Shown here: one piece after another, positions 1 through 6,932 of the stretch | How the letters are laid out: each line of letters begins with the position of its first letter | Numbering within the stretch: position 1 is the first letter of the stretch | IMG/VR virus record: IMGVR_UViG_3300042402_001013 | Span: 1-22,381 of that record | Strand: one strand, 5' to 3' | DNA from: a virus | Length of the DNA: 22,381 nt | Program-made: the position numbers and the translations under genes | The notes under the pieces: model-generated | Databases searched by the model: none | Seen by the model: the letters and a program-made list of their open reading frames with translations, nothing else | Told to the model about the DNA's origin: nothing

Positions 1-732
1 ACTAATGAGGGCTGAGCGCCTAACTCCACCAACCACGACCACTTCAGCAATCTTACATACAAGATCATGACACTCCAAACTAGTAAGACGACGACCAGCA
101 GCCTGCTCAAACAACTTAGTCGTAAAGATAAACAAGTCCTCTAGGGGCGCAGGACCACTAGCCCTACCACCAAACGTCTTGAGCCTACTGCCAGCGGGAC
201 GAACCAGAAAGTAATCAATGCTAGGCTTTTGACCAGCATACAACATAGCGATCAACTCACGAAGCGCCCTAGCCCAACCAGCCTTAGAATCAGCCACAGT
301 AATAATAGTAGTACTATCCTCAAAGTGCTCATTCACCACAGGCAACTGATTAATCTCATCACGCTCAACAGAAAAACCAACACCCACACCATTCATCAGG
401 ATATACAGAATCTCATCAAAACAACGAGGATGATTAATAGGCGTATACGAACAATTATACCCAGCAACATTCTCACGCTGCAACGCAGGACCAGCAGTCA
501 TAAGTGCTCGCATACTAGGCATAACCTCAAGACCAATAATAGCATCCAGCAACTCTGCCTTCAACTCAGCAGGCATCTTATAATTATAATTAACCTTAAG
601 ATGCTGCTCCATAAACTCTACATAACGATTAACCGTTTCAGGCCAATACTCTCTACGATTCTCATCATCAAGCCAACGAGCATAACGACTCGTAGCAATG
701 AATGTTTGATAATCAGTTGGCAAACTCATCAT
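1..732 (-). CDS. nrdJ: Class II (B12-dependent) ribonucleoside-triphosphate reductase, N-terminal part
   Basis: This enzyme reduces ribonucleotides to deoxyribonucleotides using adenosylcobalamin and would feed dNTPs to phage replication. The gene is partial: it begins inside the window and its C-terminal part, with most catalytic residues, lies beyond base 1. The visible 244 residues match the monomeric RTPR type: a VNRYVEFM segment near residue 34, MPSMRALMTAG near 70, then NCSYTPINHPRCFDEI followed by MNGVGVGFSVER near 92-123, and VVVGGVRRSA near the cut end. The Cys near residue 93 is the likely first redox cysteine. Two adjacent ATG codons (732 and 729) can serve as start; GGAAAGG lies 6 nt before the first. 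It follows a tRNA-Leu gene and is probably the last known member of the leftward metabolism operon. Family assignment is firm; function as an intact enzyme cannot be judged from this fragment. Confidence 0.88.
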   Translation of the reverse strand, partial: MMSLPTDYQTFIATSRYARWLDDENRREYWPETVNRYVEFMEQHLKVNYNYKMPAELKAELLDAIIGLEVMPSMRALMTAGPALQRENVAGYNCSYTPINHPRCFDEILYILMNGVGVGFSVERDEINQLPVVNEHFEDSTTIITVADSKAGWARALRELIAMLYAGQKPSIDYFLVRPAGSRLKTFGGRASGPAPLEDLFIFTTKLFEQAAGRRLTSLECHDLVCKIAEVVVVGGVRRSALIS

Positions 733-770
733 ATCTAACCTTTCCATAAACTCTTTCAAATTATAACTAG

Positions 771-852
771 TAGGGCTGGAGGGAATCGAACCCTCACACC
801 CAAAGGTAACGGATTTTAAGTCCGGCGCGTCTACCAATTCCGCCACAGCCCC
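771..852 (-). tRNA. tRNA-Leu (anticodon TAA)
   Basis: It folds as a class II tRNA on the minus strand. The 7-bp acceptor is GGGGCTG against CAGCCCT with an A discriminator. The anticodon loop is CTTAAAA, giving anticodon TAA. The variable arm is long, as expected for leucine, and the T loop is GGTTCGATTCC. No CCA is encoded. It reads UUA and lies alone between the metallophosphoesterase and ribonucleotide reductase genes, away from the main tRNA cluster. Confidence 0.95.
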
Positions 853-857
853 ATCAG

Positions 858-1628
858 TTACCTAGCCGTACTCGTCACGCGCAAACCACGAGCACCGTAC
901 GACACCATATCAGGCTTACCATTCGTGATAAACCAATACCCATTACACCAATTAGGATACGCAGTCGTACCCTGCAAATACTCCGTCTGTTGAATATTAA
1001 AGAAACCACCCAACTCTCCAACAATAAACTCGCCACTAGCATCCCAGCCCATAGCACAATGATGCGTATGAGCAGTCAGCGTATGACATTTCTTAATCTC
1101 ACTAATCGCAAGCGGATTATTAAGAGGATTCTTAGAATACGTCGTCGGATGAGCAATAAAATACTTCTGCTTATTACTCGTTAAATAACAATGATCAAGA
1201 TTAGAAAACACCAACTTAGAACCAGACTTATCAATACCATCAAACACTTGCTTCATACTATCAACAAACGACTCACGATACTCAGCACTCTTCGTATACC
1301 GATAATCGTGATTACCCTTCAAGAACACCACATTCTTAAAATTAGCACACAGAATCTCCATAAGATCCCGAGCCTCACTCAACTCCTTCTCAATACCAGC
1401 ACTCTTCTGTTTAGGATAATACTGACTCAACGAGTCACCATTCAGAAAATCACCAGCAATAAGAAGATTATTATAATCAACAGCCTCCTGAAGAAACTCA
1501 TTCACAAGACGAGCATCATACAACGGCACATGCCAATCAGCAGTAACCGCCCAATCACCCTTCAAATGCAAAGGCTTATCCAACCCGAACTCAAACCTAC
1601 CCTTATCCTTCGTATCAACCAGCCTCAT
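858..1628 (-). CDS. Calcineurin-like metallophosphoesterase
   Basis: This 256-residue protein has the two-metal phosphoesterase signature in order: DWH (residues 31-33), a GD pair near 59-60, GNHD (105-108), AHP near 159-161 and the C-terminal TAHTHH (185-190). These residues coordinate two metals and hydrolyse phosphoester bonds. Phage relatives can be DNA or RNA nucleases, nucleotide phosphatases or polynucleotide-end phosphatases; the substrate cannot be told from sequence. The start at 1628 has GGAGGCGG upstream and overlaps the stop of the preceding sigma-like gene (ATGA-type junction), so translation is probably coupled. No signal peptide or membrane segment is visible, so it should act in the cytoplasm. 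Confidence 0.85.
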   Translation of the reverse strand: MRLVDTKDKGRFEFGLDKPLHLKGDWAVTADWHVPLYDARLVNEFLQEAVDYNNLLIAGDFLNGDSLSQYYPKQKSAGIEKELSEARDLMEILCANFKNVVFLKGNHDYRYTKSAEYRESFVDSMKQVFDGIDKSGSKLVFSNLDHCYLTSNKQKYFIAHPTTYSKNPLNNPLAISEIKKCHTLTAHTHHCAMGWDASGEFIVGELGGFFNIQQTEYLQGTTAYPNWCNGYWFITNGKPDMVSYGARGLRVTSTAR

Positions 1629-1912
1629 AGACCGCCTCCATTCATAATTAGTGTCAAAGCATGCAACCCATCATGCAACCTACGATTAACCTGACGAGTT
1701 GTCACACCATCATTATATGCTTGGTCTTGAATAGGCACACCATTCACAAACACATTTACCACGGTGAAATACAAGACTTCACTCTGCCGCTTAAGAGCCT
1801 TCAAACTATTATCAATATCCAACTTGTAATAAGAAAAAGTAGAATCAGGATGCTGCTGAAGAGTATAATAACTACGCAAAAGATTCTCTACAATATCAGT
1901 AGTATATCCCAT
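1625..1912 (-). CDS. Sigma region 4-like HTH protein
   Basis: This is a small protein (about 95 residues) of uncertain function. Its C-terminal half reads like a sigma-70 region 4 or related HTH. A leucine-rich helix (LKRQSEVLYFTVV, about 38-52) is followed by GVPIQDQAYNDGVTTRQVNRRLHDGL (about 58-83), which has the turn and recognition-helix pattern. The start was chosen from AGGAGG at 1922-1927, which sits 9 nt before ATG 1912; GTG 1915 (6 nt) is also possible. The gene overlaps the end of the upstream region 2-like gene by 17 nt, so the two are probably made together. It could be half of a split sigma factor, or an independent DNA-binding protein. The HTH is inferred by eye, without a profile search. 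Confidence 0.6.
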   Translation of the reverse strand: MGYTTDIVENLLRSYYTLQQHPDSTFSYYKLDIDNSLKALKRQSEVLYFTVVNVFVNGVPIQDQAYNDGVTTRQVNRRLHDGLHALTLIMNGGGL

Positions 1913-2201
1913 CACCATCAACCTCCTCATCATTCTTATCTTTTTCTACACCATCAACGATCTCCTCATAATCAACCGCATGTTGGTGACGCAAGCGCTT
2001 TACAAACCGAACCCAATTCTTTAATCTATTATACACAGCCTGACTAACATACCGTGGATCCGCATCAGGAGGACACAACCACACAGCGATCATGCCCTCC
2101 TGATACAAATCATCATATTCTGCTGCCTTACGGAACCTATAAGCAGCGGCAGCAACAACCTTCTCGTATTCCCCGACTCGTGTATTATCGGGGTCAATCA
2201 T
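1896..2201 (-). CDS. Sigma region 2-like protein
   Basis: This protein has about 101 residues. The segment YDDLYQEGMIAVW (residues 29-41) closely resembles the core of sigma-70 region 2, which binds the beta-prime coiled coil of RNA polymerase. It is followed by a helix, YVSQAVYNRLKNWVRFVKRLRHQ (51-73), that is compatible with regions 2.3-2.4. The tail is very acidic. There is no region 4 in this frame; the next gene supplies a region 4-like HTH. The start ATG 2201 lies 1 nt after the SSB stop and has no clear ribosome binding site of its own, so it probably depends on coupling to ssb. A longer frame reaching back to 2273 overlaps the ssb 3' end and is less likely. It may alter host RNA polymerase specificity for late genes; this is inference. 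Confidence 0.6.
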   Translation of the reverse strand: MIDPDNTRVGEYEKVVAAAAYRFRKAAEYDDLYQEGMIAVWLCPPDADPRYVSQAVYNRLKNWVRFVKRLRHQHAVDYEEIVDGVEKDKNDEEVDGDGIYY

Positions 2202-2202
2202 A

Positions 2203-2547
2203 TTAGAAGGGGAAGTCGTCGCCCGTGGCAGCAGGAGCCGCAGCGACAGGAGCAGCCGGAGCGGCACCCTCACCAGCGATACGAATAACCGTCGTAGCCG
2301 ACAGATTATTATACGTCACCTGCTCACCATCCTTGTTCTGACCAACACTCTGCGAGTGCTTGCCGTCACACACAAGGAAGTCACCCTTGCTGATCGGGAT
2401 GTTAGCCTTCTCAGGCCAGAGAGTAACACTAAAGTTCTTGTTAGAACCAATAGCACGAATTACAACGTCACGAACCTGTTTATCACCAGCAGTACGCTGA
2501 CGAGGATCAAACTGAACAATACCAGCAATAGTAACATACTCACTCAT
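2203..2547 (-). CDS. ssb: Single-stranded DNA-binding protein
   Basis: This 114-residue protein has a short OB-fold-like core (VTIAGIVQFDPRQRTAGDKQVRDVVIRAI, then NFSVTLWPEKA and GDFLVCDGK). A low-complexity Ala/Pro linker leads to an acidic tip ending in DDFPF. That tip is the hallmark that bacterial-type SSBs use to recruit replication and recombination partners. It coats single-stranded DNA at the phage fork and during annealing. The ATG overlaps the stop of the upstream nuclease by one base (TAATG). It is shorter than the cellular protein, as is common in phages. Confidence 0.85.
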   Translation of the reverse strand: MSEYVTIAGIVQFDPRQRTAGDKQVRDVVIRAIGSNKNFSVTLWPEKANIPISKGDFLVCDGKHSQSVGQNKDGEQVTYNNLSATTVIRIAGEGAAPAAPVAAAPAATGDDFPF

Positions 2548-2876
2548 TAAATATTCTCCTTAGTATACGCATCCCACATTTTGAGGAATGTCTTATATGG
2601 TACAACTACGAACCTTCGACCAGTACGCGCTTCTCGTAGAAAGAGACTCCACTCCTTGCCTCTAGCATTGTGATCGGCTTGTTTAAGATCAGCATCTTTC
2701 AATGATAGGCGCTTCTGGTACTTACACTCCGGAGCGAACTCTCCGGGTAGATCAATCACATCAGGAACATCAAATCCTCGAGGTCCCGTCCGTGTTCCAC
2801 CAAGATCACGAGCAACTTCTCGCTCCCAATCTTTCCATTGTTTACTCCGATTCGGAGGTAGACTCATCTTGCTCAT
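2547..2876 (-). CDS. PD-(D/E)XK nuclease, Holliday-junction-resolvase-like
   Basis: This 109-residue protein has a restriction-endonuclease-fold arrangement: an N-terminal helix with E18/E20, D39 in GFDVPDVIDL, then E50-C-K52 (the ExK pair) and Q66 in the following helix (DLKQADHNA). The spacing and small size fit archaeal or phage Holliday junction resolvase-like nucleases that cut recombination or replication junctions before packaging. A restriction-like or Vsr-like nuclease of the same fold is the alternative. The ATG at 2876 is taken; ATG 2867 would give better spacing from the GGGGG stretch. It overlaps the preceding acidic gene by about 35 nt and ssb by 1 nt. Confidence 0.7.
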   Translation of the reverse strand: MSKMSLPPNRSKQWKDWEREVARDLGGTRTGPRGFDVPDVIDLPGEFAPECKYQKRLSLKDADLKQADHNARGKEWSLFLREARTGRRFVVVPYKTFLKMWDAYTKENI

Positions 2877-3159
2877 CCCCCGGATCAGCGTTTGTCAAAA
2901 AATCTTCCTCATTAAGAGGATCTTCCCAAGACTTATAATGCTCTGGAAGCGACTCTCGCAGGCTTTCAGCCTCATCATCAGCAGCGAACACCGTGATAGC
3001 CTTCTGATCATCCGTAGTAATATAATACGGACCATCAAGGATAGCACGAGCAGTCAGAAACTCTAGCACACCAGCAATAACACGACCCAACGAATTCTCA
3101 TCATTAGTCGAAATCAACTCGTGCATAGCAGACGGATACTCAATAACATCTTCACTCAT
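2842..3159 (-). CDS. Acidic hypothetical protein
   Basis: I do not recognise this 105-residue protein. It is strongly acidic, with a disordered-looking tail rich in Asp, Glu and Ser (DPGDEQDESTSESE). It has no membrane segment, signal peptide or cysteine motif. AAGGAGG stands 8 nt before the ATG. It lies between the primase/helicase gene and the resolvase-like nuclease and overlaps the latter by 35 nt. It could be a partner protein for the replication machinery, but nothing in it shows this directly. Confidence 0.7.
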   Translation of the reverse strand: MSEDVIEYPSAMHELISTNDENSLGRVIAGVLEFLTARAILDGPYYITTDDQKAITVFAADDEAESLRESLPEHYKSWEDPLNEEDFLTNADPGDEQDESTSESE

Positions 3160-3171
3160 AAACTCACCTCC

Positions 3172-4452
3172 TTAGAATGCTTCGTTTGTGGTCACAAGTT
3201 CAACCTTACCGTCCATTGTATCAAGGATCTGTACTTTTGTCAAGCCACCGGCTTGTGTACGACGACTCTTGTAATGAACAAGGTTGAAGGTGTTAGCACC
3301 AGTTTTACGGGCTTCGATGCCACAATCAACTGCTGCGCCAATATCTGACGAGCCACGAGTACGAACATAACTACTAGTAGACTCGCTCTTATTAGTATGA
3401 TGTAGGATAATGACGGCTGCGCCAGTCTCGCGACACAACACGTTAATGCTATCGTTGAACAAGCCAGCCATCTCACCAGCATTATTCTCGTCACGAGTAT
3501 GGAAACGTGTAAGAGAGTCTAGTACAATCATGTTAGGCTGATAGGTGATAGCCTCGTCAAGGATCTTGTCAAAGTTACGATCAAGTCGTACGCCCTGACG
3601 ATGCAAGTAGCGCAGATTCTCAAAGTCGTGCATACCTAACTTGTGAAGACGATTATACACAACGTCGTGTGGATTCTCCTCATCAATATACAAGACCTTA
3701 CCACTAGCATGCATAGGCATACCAAGCCACGAATCAGCACCATTAGCCATATTTACAGCAAGACTAAGGCTGATCCAAGACTTACCAACGTTAGGTTCGC
3801 CAACCAGTAGCGTAGTGTCACCACGACAGATAAGACCCTCTACAAGCCAATCATATGGTGGCGGGGGAACACTAAGATCAAGATTCTGATAATGATAATT
3901 ACCACTACTAGCATCCTTGACAACATCACGGAACGTATCAATACTATACTCTTCGAAGAATTCTACAATATCCTTGACATTATCGGGGAGGCTGACACGA
4001 CGCGCCTTGCTACCAAGCAGACTACGAATCTTTTGCCACGACTTCTCACCTTTAGCCGCAGTATTATAATCCGCATCATTATCCAATACGACATACACCG
4101 TATCGTACTGGTCTAGAATGTCAGTCTCCGCCTTGTCCACCCCAAACAAGCCGGGAGTACCATACACATTCTTAATGCCCTCTTGCCAGAGTCGCATCGT
4201 GTCAGTCTCACCCTCAACAAGAAACGTATACGCCTTGGAATCATCCAACGGTCCGTGATACAAGCCTAGTTTCAAACCAGCCTTTGAAACAAACTTGCGC
4301 TTACCGGGACCAATATACCGCTTCTTGTCTCCGGATTCGTAGGGGAACACAACCCAGTCTGCGTCCTCACTACGAATACCGAAAGCAGTAAGAGTCTCAC
4401 CTGTAATACCCTTCTCAATCTCAAACCAATTCTTATGAGCCTCTGTAATCAT
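3172..4452 (-). CDS. TOPRIM primase / RecA-like helicase fusion
   Basis: This 426-residue replication protein unwinds DNA and possibly primes synthesis. The N-terminal half has a TOPRIM domain: VEGETD (79-84, catalytic Glu 80) and VVLDNDAD (121-128). The C-terminal half is a RepA/DnaB-type ATPase: Walker A GEPNVGKS (218-225), a conserved acidic IDEEN (256-260), Walker B MIVLDS (308-313) and the HHTN sensor (351-354). No zinc-binding primase module precedes the TOPRIM domain, and the protein begins within about 15 residues of the first conserved primase segment (FGIRSEDADWVVFPY). Template recognition may therefore differ from T7 gp4, or a separate zinc protein may serve. The start has AAAGGAG 4 nt upstream. 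It sits 9 nt after the endolysin stop, in one operon with SSB and polymerase. Confidence 0.88.
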   Translation of the reverse strand: MITEAHKNWFEIEKGITGETLTAFGIRSEDADWVVFPYESGDKKRYIGPGKRKFVSKAGLKLGLYHGPLDDSKAYTFLVEGETDTMRLWQEGIKNVYGTPGLFGVDKAETDILDQYDTVYVVLDNDADYNTAAKGEKSWQKIRSLLGSKARRVSLPDNVKDIVEFFEEYSIDTFRDVVKDASSGNYHYQNLDLSVPPPPYDWLVEGLICRGDTTLLVGEPNVGKSWISLSLAVNMANGADSWLGMPMHASGKVLYIDEENPHDVVYNRLHKLGMHDFENLRYLHRQGVRLDRNFDKILDEAITYQPNMIVLDSLTRFHTRDENNAGEMAGLFNDSINVLCRETGAAVIILHHTNKSESTSSYVRTRGSSDIGAAVDCGIEARKTGANTFNLVHYKSRRTQAGGLTKVQILDTMDGKVELVTTNEAF

Positions 4453-4461
4453 TATTCTCCT

Positions 4462-5202
4462 TTAGTTAAGCACACGAATAAAAGCAGCAACGTCAGTAAC
4501 GCGACGTTCCATAAGGGCAACCATGCCACCATCCGACGGATTAGTACCACTCGTATTGCCCTCAACGCTAGTGAACGTCTTTTTCTTGCCCGGAGGAGCA
4601 TTCACAATACCAACATGATCCGGCACACCATCCTTCTTCCAATCGAACAGGACAACATCACCGACCTGAGCCTCGCTAGCCTTGACAATCTTAAGACCAT
4701 TACGCATTGCCTTAGCATCAGCCAGCATGTAGGGACAGTAAGCATACTTGCTACCCTTAACAAACGACTTGCTCTTGGCCTGACTAAAACAATACGTGAC
4801 GAACATAGCGCACCACGGGCCACGCATACCATACCAATTACTAAATAGGCAGATGTTAGATCCGGGCGGCTGCTCACTAACGCCAATGAAACGACTAGCA
4901 ATATCAAGAGCGTCAGCACCAACGTACCGATTCTTGTTACGAGACTTGGCTCGCTGTCGCATAATCAGACTAGGCTTAGCCTTACCAGCAAGAAACAAAA
5001 ACAACTGATCATCAAACTGACTATTAATATTTTTCTCAGCATAACCAAGATCCCACTTAGCCGCCTTCGTAGCAGCCGCAGTAATAGGACCATACAATGC
5101 ATCAATCTTATCATTATAATAACCATGATGCTTTAGCGCACCTTGTGCCGCACTAACATCAGCGCCCTTCATATTTGGACTAGTCAACACTAACGTTCTC
5201 AT
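4462..5202 (-). CDS. Endolysin: peptidoglycan-binding and CHAP domains
   Basis: This 246-residue cell-wall hydrolase is used for host lysis. Residues 1-75 look like a peptidoglycan-binding domain (AAQGALKHHGYY then DALYGPITAAATKAAKW). Residues 95-246 form a CHAP/NlpC-type cysteine amidase or peptidase with catalytic Cys131 in WCAMFV, His196 in DHVGIV, and Glu214/Asn216 in SVEGNTSG. There is no signal peptide, so export through a holin is expected; no holin was recognised in the window. AAAGGAG stands 6 nt before the ATG, which overlaps the stop of the DUF3310 gene (ATGA). Its place between primase/helicase and polymerase, not beside structural genes, is unusual. Confidence 0.88.
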   Translation of the reverse strand: MRTLVLTSPNMKGADVSAAQGALKHHGYYNDKIDALYGPITAAATKAAKWDLGYAEKNINSQFDDQLFLFLAGKAKPSLIMRQRAKSRNKNRYVGADALDIASRFIGVSEQPPGSNICLFSNWYGMRGPWCAMFVTYCFSQAKSKSFVKGSKYAYCPYMLADAKAMRNGLKIVKASEAQVGDVVLFDWKKDGVPDHVGIVNAPPGKKKTFTSVEGNTSGTNPSDGGMVALMERRVTDVAAFIRVLN

Positions 5203-5435
5203 ACCATACTCCTTTGATTTTGGATTACTCGCTGCTCTTCAATATAGATCAGCCTATCAATATACCACTTAGCCTTACGAAGATCCTCAATACCATTCTT
5301 ATAACGATACCGACTCACATACTTTAGCACATTGCCCTGATGATAGTCAAGTGCCAAACCCTCAATGGCTGTAATAACTTCCATATCGCCTTGAGTATAA
5401 TGCTTAGGACTATTTACGGGATCATCAATTGCCAT
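5199..5435 (-). CDS. DUF3310 family protein
   Basis: This is a 78-residue protein with the DUF3310 pattern: VNSPKHYTQG at the start, then EVITAIEGLALDYHQGNVLKYVSRYRYKNGIEDLRKAKWYIDRLI. The family is common next to phage replication genes and is sometimes labelled nucleotide kinase-like, but its biochemical role is not settled. The start ATG 5435 was chosen because AAGGAGG lies 6 nt upstream; a longer frame inside the polymerase 3' end is less likely. It overlaps the polymerase C-terminal gene by 11 nt and the endolysin by 4 nt. Confidence 0.85.
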   Translation of the reverse strand: MAIDDPVNSPKHYTQGDMEVITAIEGLALDYHQGNVLKYVSRYRYKNGIEDLRKAKWYIDRLIYIEEQRVIQNQRSMV

Positions 5436-6168
5436 TGTATTCCTCCTTATCAGCCCAATTAGTAGTAGACCATTCGCAGTCTGTTTCAATACTAACGAAT
5501 TGTTCTACGATTTTATTCCCCATCAAGTAGGGAACATGTGTAACAAGATGGCTAATCTCTGCTTTATCTGCATCAATAATAATTTCGTCATGCACGATAT
5601 TGACAATGTGACTAGCACAATGCTTGTCTAGAAAGGTGCTGACCTTAACTACGGCATCCCGCATAAGATCAGCAGCGGAACCCTGAATGAGCGCGTTGAG
5701 TGCTTTATGGTGCTCTTCGACATGTAGCCGACGACCATACAAATTACTAATATACCCACGGCTATTCAGAGTTTCGCTTATTTGATTGTTTAATTCTGCA
5801 ATGCCCGGACGAGTCTCATGATAAGCCTTAAGCAATCGTTTGGCTTCTTTAAAGTCTACGCCTAGTTGTCGCATGATTGTAGGAGTACCACCACCATAGA
5901 TGATACTAAAGTTTAGTGTTTTACCAACTTGCCGCTGGTCGTCTGTGATGCGTTCCGATGCGTATAGTCCTTGGGCGGTAACAAGGTGCGGATCTGCTCC
6001 ATTGTTAATTTCGTTTGCAAGCGAATTGTCGTTGATCCCTCGTGACAAGTAGTAAGCGAGTAGACGGACTTCGATGGCTTTATAGTCAAAGAATAAGAAC
6101 GCATCCAACTTGGGAACAAACGCTCGTTTAACATCTTTCTGACTCCTTGGAATATTCTGTACATTCAT
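5425..6168 (-). CDS. polA: Family A DNA polymerase, C-terminal (palm and fingers) piece
   Basis: This 247-residue piece carries the whole polymerase active site. Motif A is DYKAIEVR (Asp28, Glu33, Arg35). Motif B/O-helix is RQVGKTLNFSIIYG (Arg79, Lys83, Phe87, Tyr91). Motif C is IVHDEI (His193-Asp194-Glu195). It begins MNVQNIPRS, which is the conserved NxQNIPR element normally found in the middle of a PolA chain. The exonuclease and thumb half is encoded separately at 6929-7870, with a glycosyltransferase gene in between. The ATG overlaps the glycosyltransferase stop (ATGA). Phe87 corresponds to the E. coli Phe762 position, so discrimination against dideoxynucleotides is expected. It must presumably assemble with the N-terminal piece to give a processive, proofreading enzyme; that is inference. 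Confidence 0.92.
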   Translation of the reverse strand: MNVQNIPRSQKDVKRAFVPKLDAFLFFDYKAIEVRLLAYYLSRGINDNSLANEINNGADPHLVTAQGLYASERITDDQRQVGKTLNFSIIYGGGTPTIMRQLGVDFKEAKRLLKAYHETRPGIAELNNQISETLNSRGYISNLYGRRLHVEEHHKALNALIQGSAADLMRDAVVKVSTFLDKHCASHIVNIVHDEIIIDADKAEISHLVTHVPYLMGNKIVEQFVSIETDCEWSTTNWADKEEYNGN

Positions 6169-6932
6169 GCAAACTTATCCTTAATAGCATCAGCATACTT
6201 GTTAGAGATTTCTGCTACGCGCTGTTGAATCTCAGCATTATGCACTCGCTGAGCAGTAGTATTACCAATATATTGTTTATACAACAACTTATCAATATGA
6301 TAATAATTATACTTAAGCATAGTACGAACCATCAACTCGTAATCATCAGCGACTTTGTATGACGGATTATGACCACCAAGTTCTTGATAAACACTACGAT
6401 CCCAAGCACGAACATGATTAGGCATACTAACAATATGACTCATCGTAGTAGCATTAATTTCTGGTGCTCGCATAACCCAAACACCATACTCATCATCATA
6501 ATACTCACTACCATAACCAAATGCCCAGCCTTCAGGATACTTACAAGACTCGCCAGCAGAATTAATCTCACAACAATTAGAATAAAAAAACTCTGCCCAA
6601 TTCAACAAGTACGCTTCCCACAACTCTTCAAGAGCAGTAGGAACTAACTCATCATCATGATCTAATTCTACAAGAAGATCACCATTACCCTGCATGAAGG
6701 CTGACAACTTAACCATACCAATGTTACCAATATTCTTATGAGAGCGATGCAAGTTAATAGTGTAACGCTCATCATTACAATAACCATACATCTGACGATA
6801 AACATTCTCGCTAGTAGAATCGTCCCACACTACCCATTCCCAATCAGTATAAGTTTGATTCTTTAGACTAGTCCATGTCCTAGCAAGGACACCGGGATCA
6901 GTCTCATAGGTTGGTGTAATAACACTAATCAT
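6165..6932 (-). CDS. Family 2 glycosyltransferase lying between the polymerase halves
   Basis: This 255-residue GT-A glycosyltransferase uses a nucleotide-sugar donor. The visible signature is ISVITPTYE at residues 2-10, VVWDDS (34-39), the DxD-type metal and sugar site DHDDE (91-95), and ADDYEL (195-200), which fits the catalytic-base region. The C-terminal pattern GNTTAQRVHNAEIQQR (223-238) is typical of the family. It has no membrane segment, so it acts in the cytoplasm. The acceptor is unknown: a phage structural protein, a host wall polymer or, less likely, modified DNA, because no hydroxymethylase is visible here. Its ATG overlaps the stop of the polymerase N-terminal piece, and its stop overlaps the ATG of the C-terminal piece. 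The frame is intact, so it looks functional and not like debris. Confidence 0.9.
   Translation of the reverse strand: MISVITPTYETDPGVLARTWTSLKNQTYTDWEWVVWDDSTSENVYRQMYGYCNDERYTINLHRSHKNIGNIGMVKLSAFMQGNGDLLVELDHDDELVPTALEELWEAYLLNWAEFFYSNCCEINSAGESCKYPEGWAFGYGSEYYDDEYGVWVMRAPEINATTMSHIVSMPNHVRAWDRSVYQELGGHNPSYKVADDYELMVRTMLKYNYYHIDKLLYKQYIGNTTAQRVHNAEIQQRVAEISNKYADAIKDKFA

Noticed and set aside
6165-6932. Interruption of the polymerase gene as an intein or group I intron
   Set aside because: The inserted frame is a glycosyltransferase with its own start and stop; no splicing domain, homing endonuclease or intron fold was seen, and joining at GCATGA would not restore the frame.
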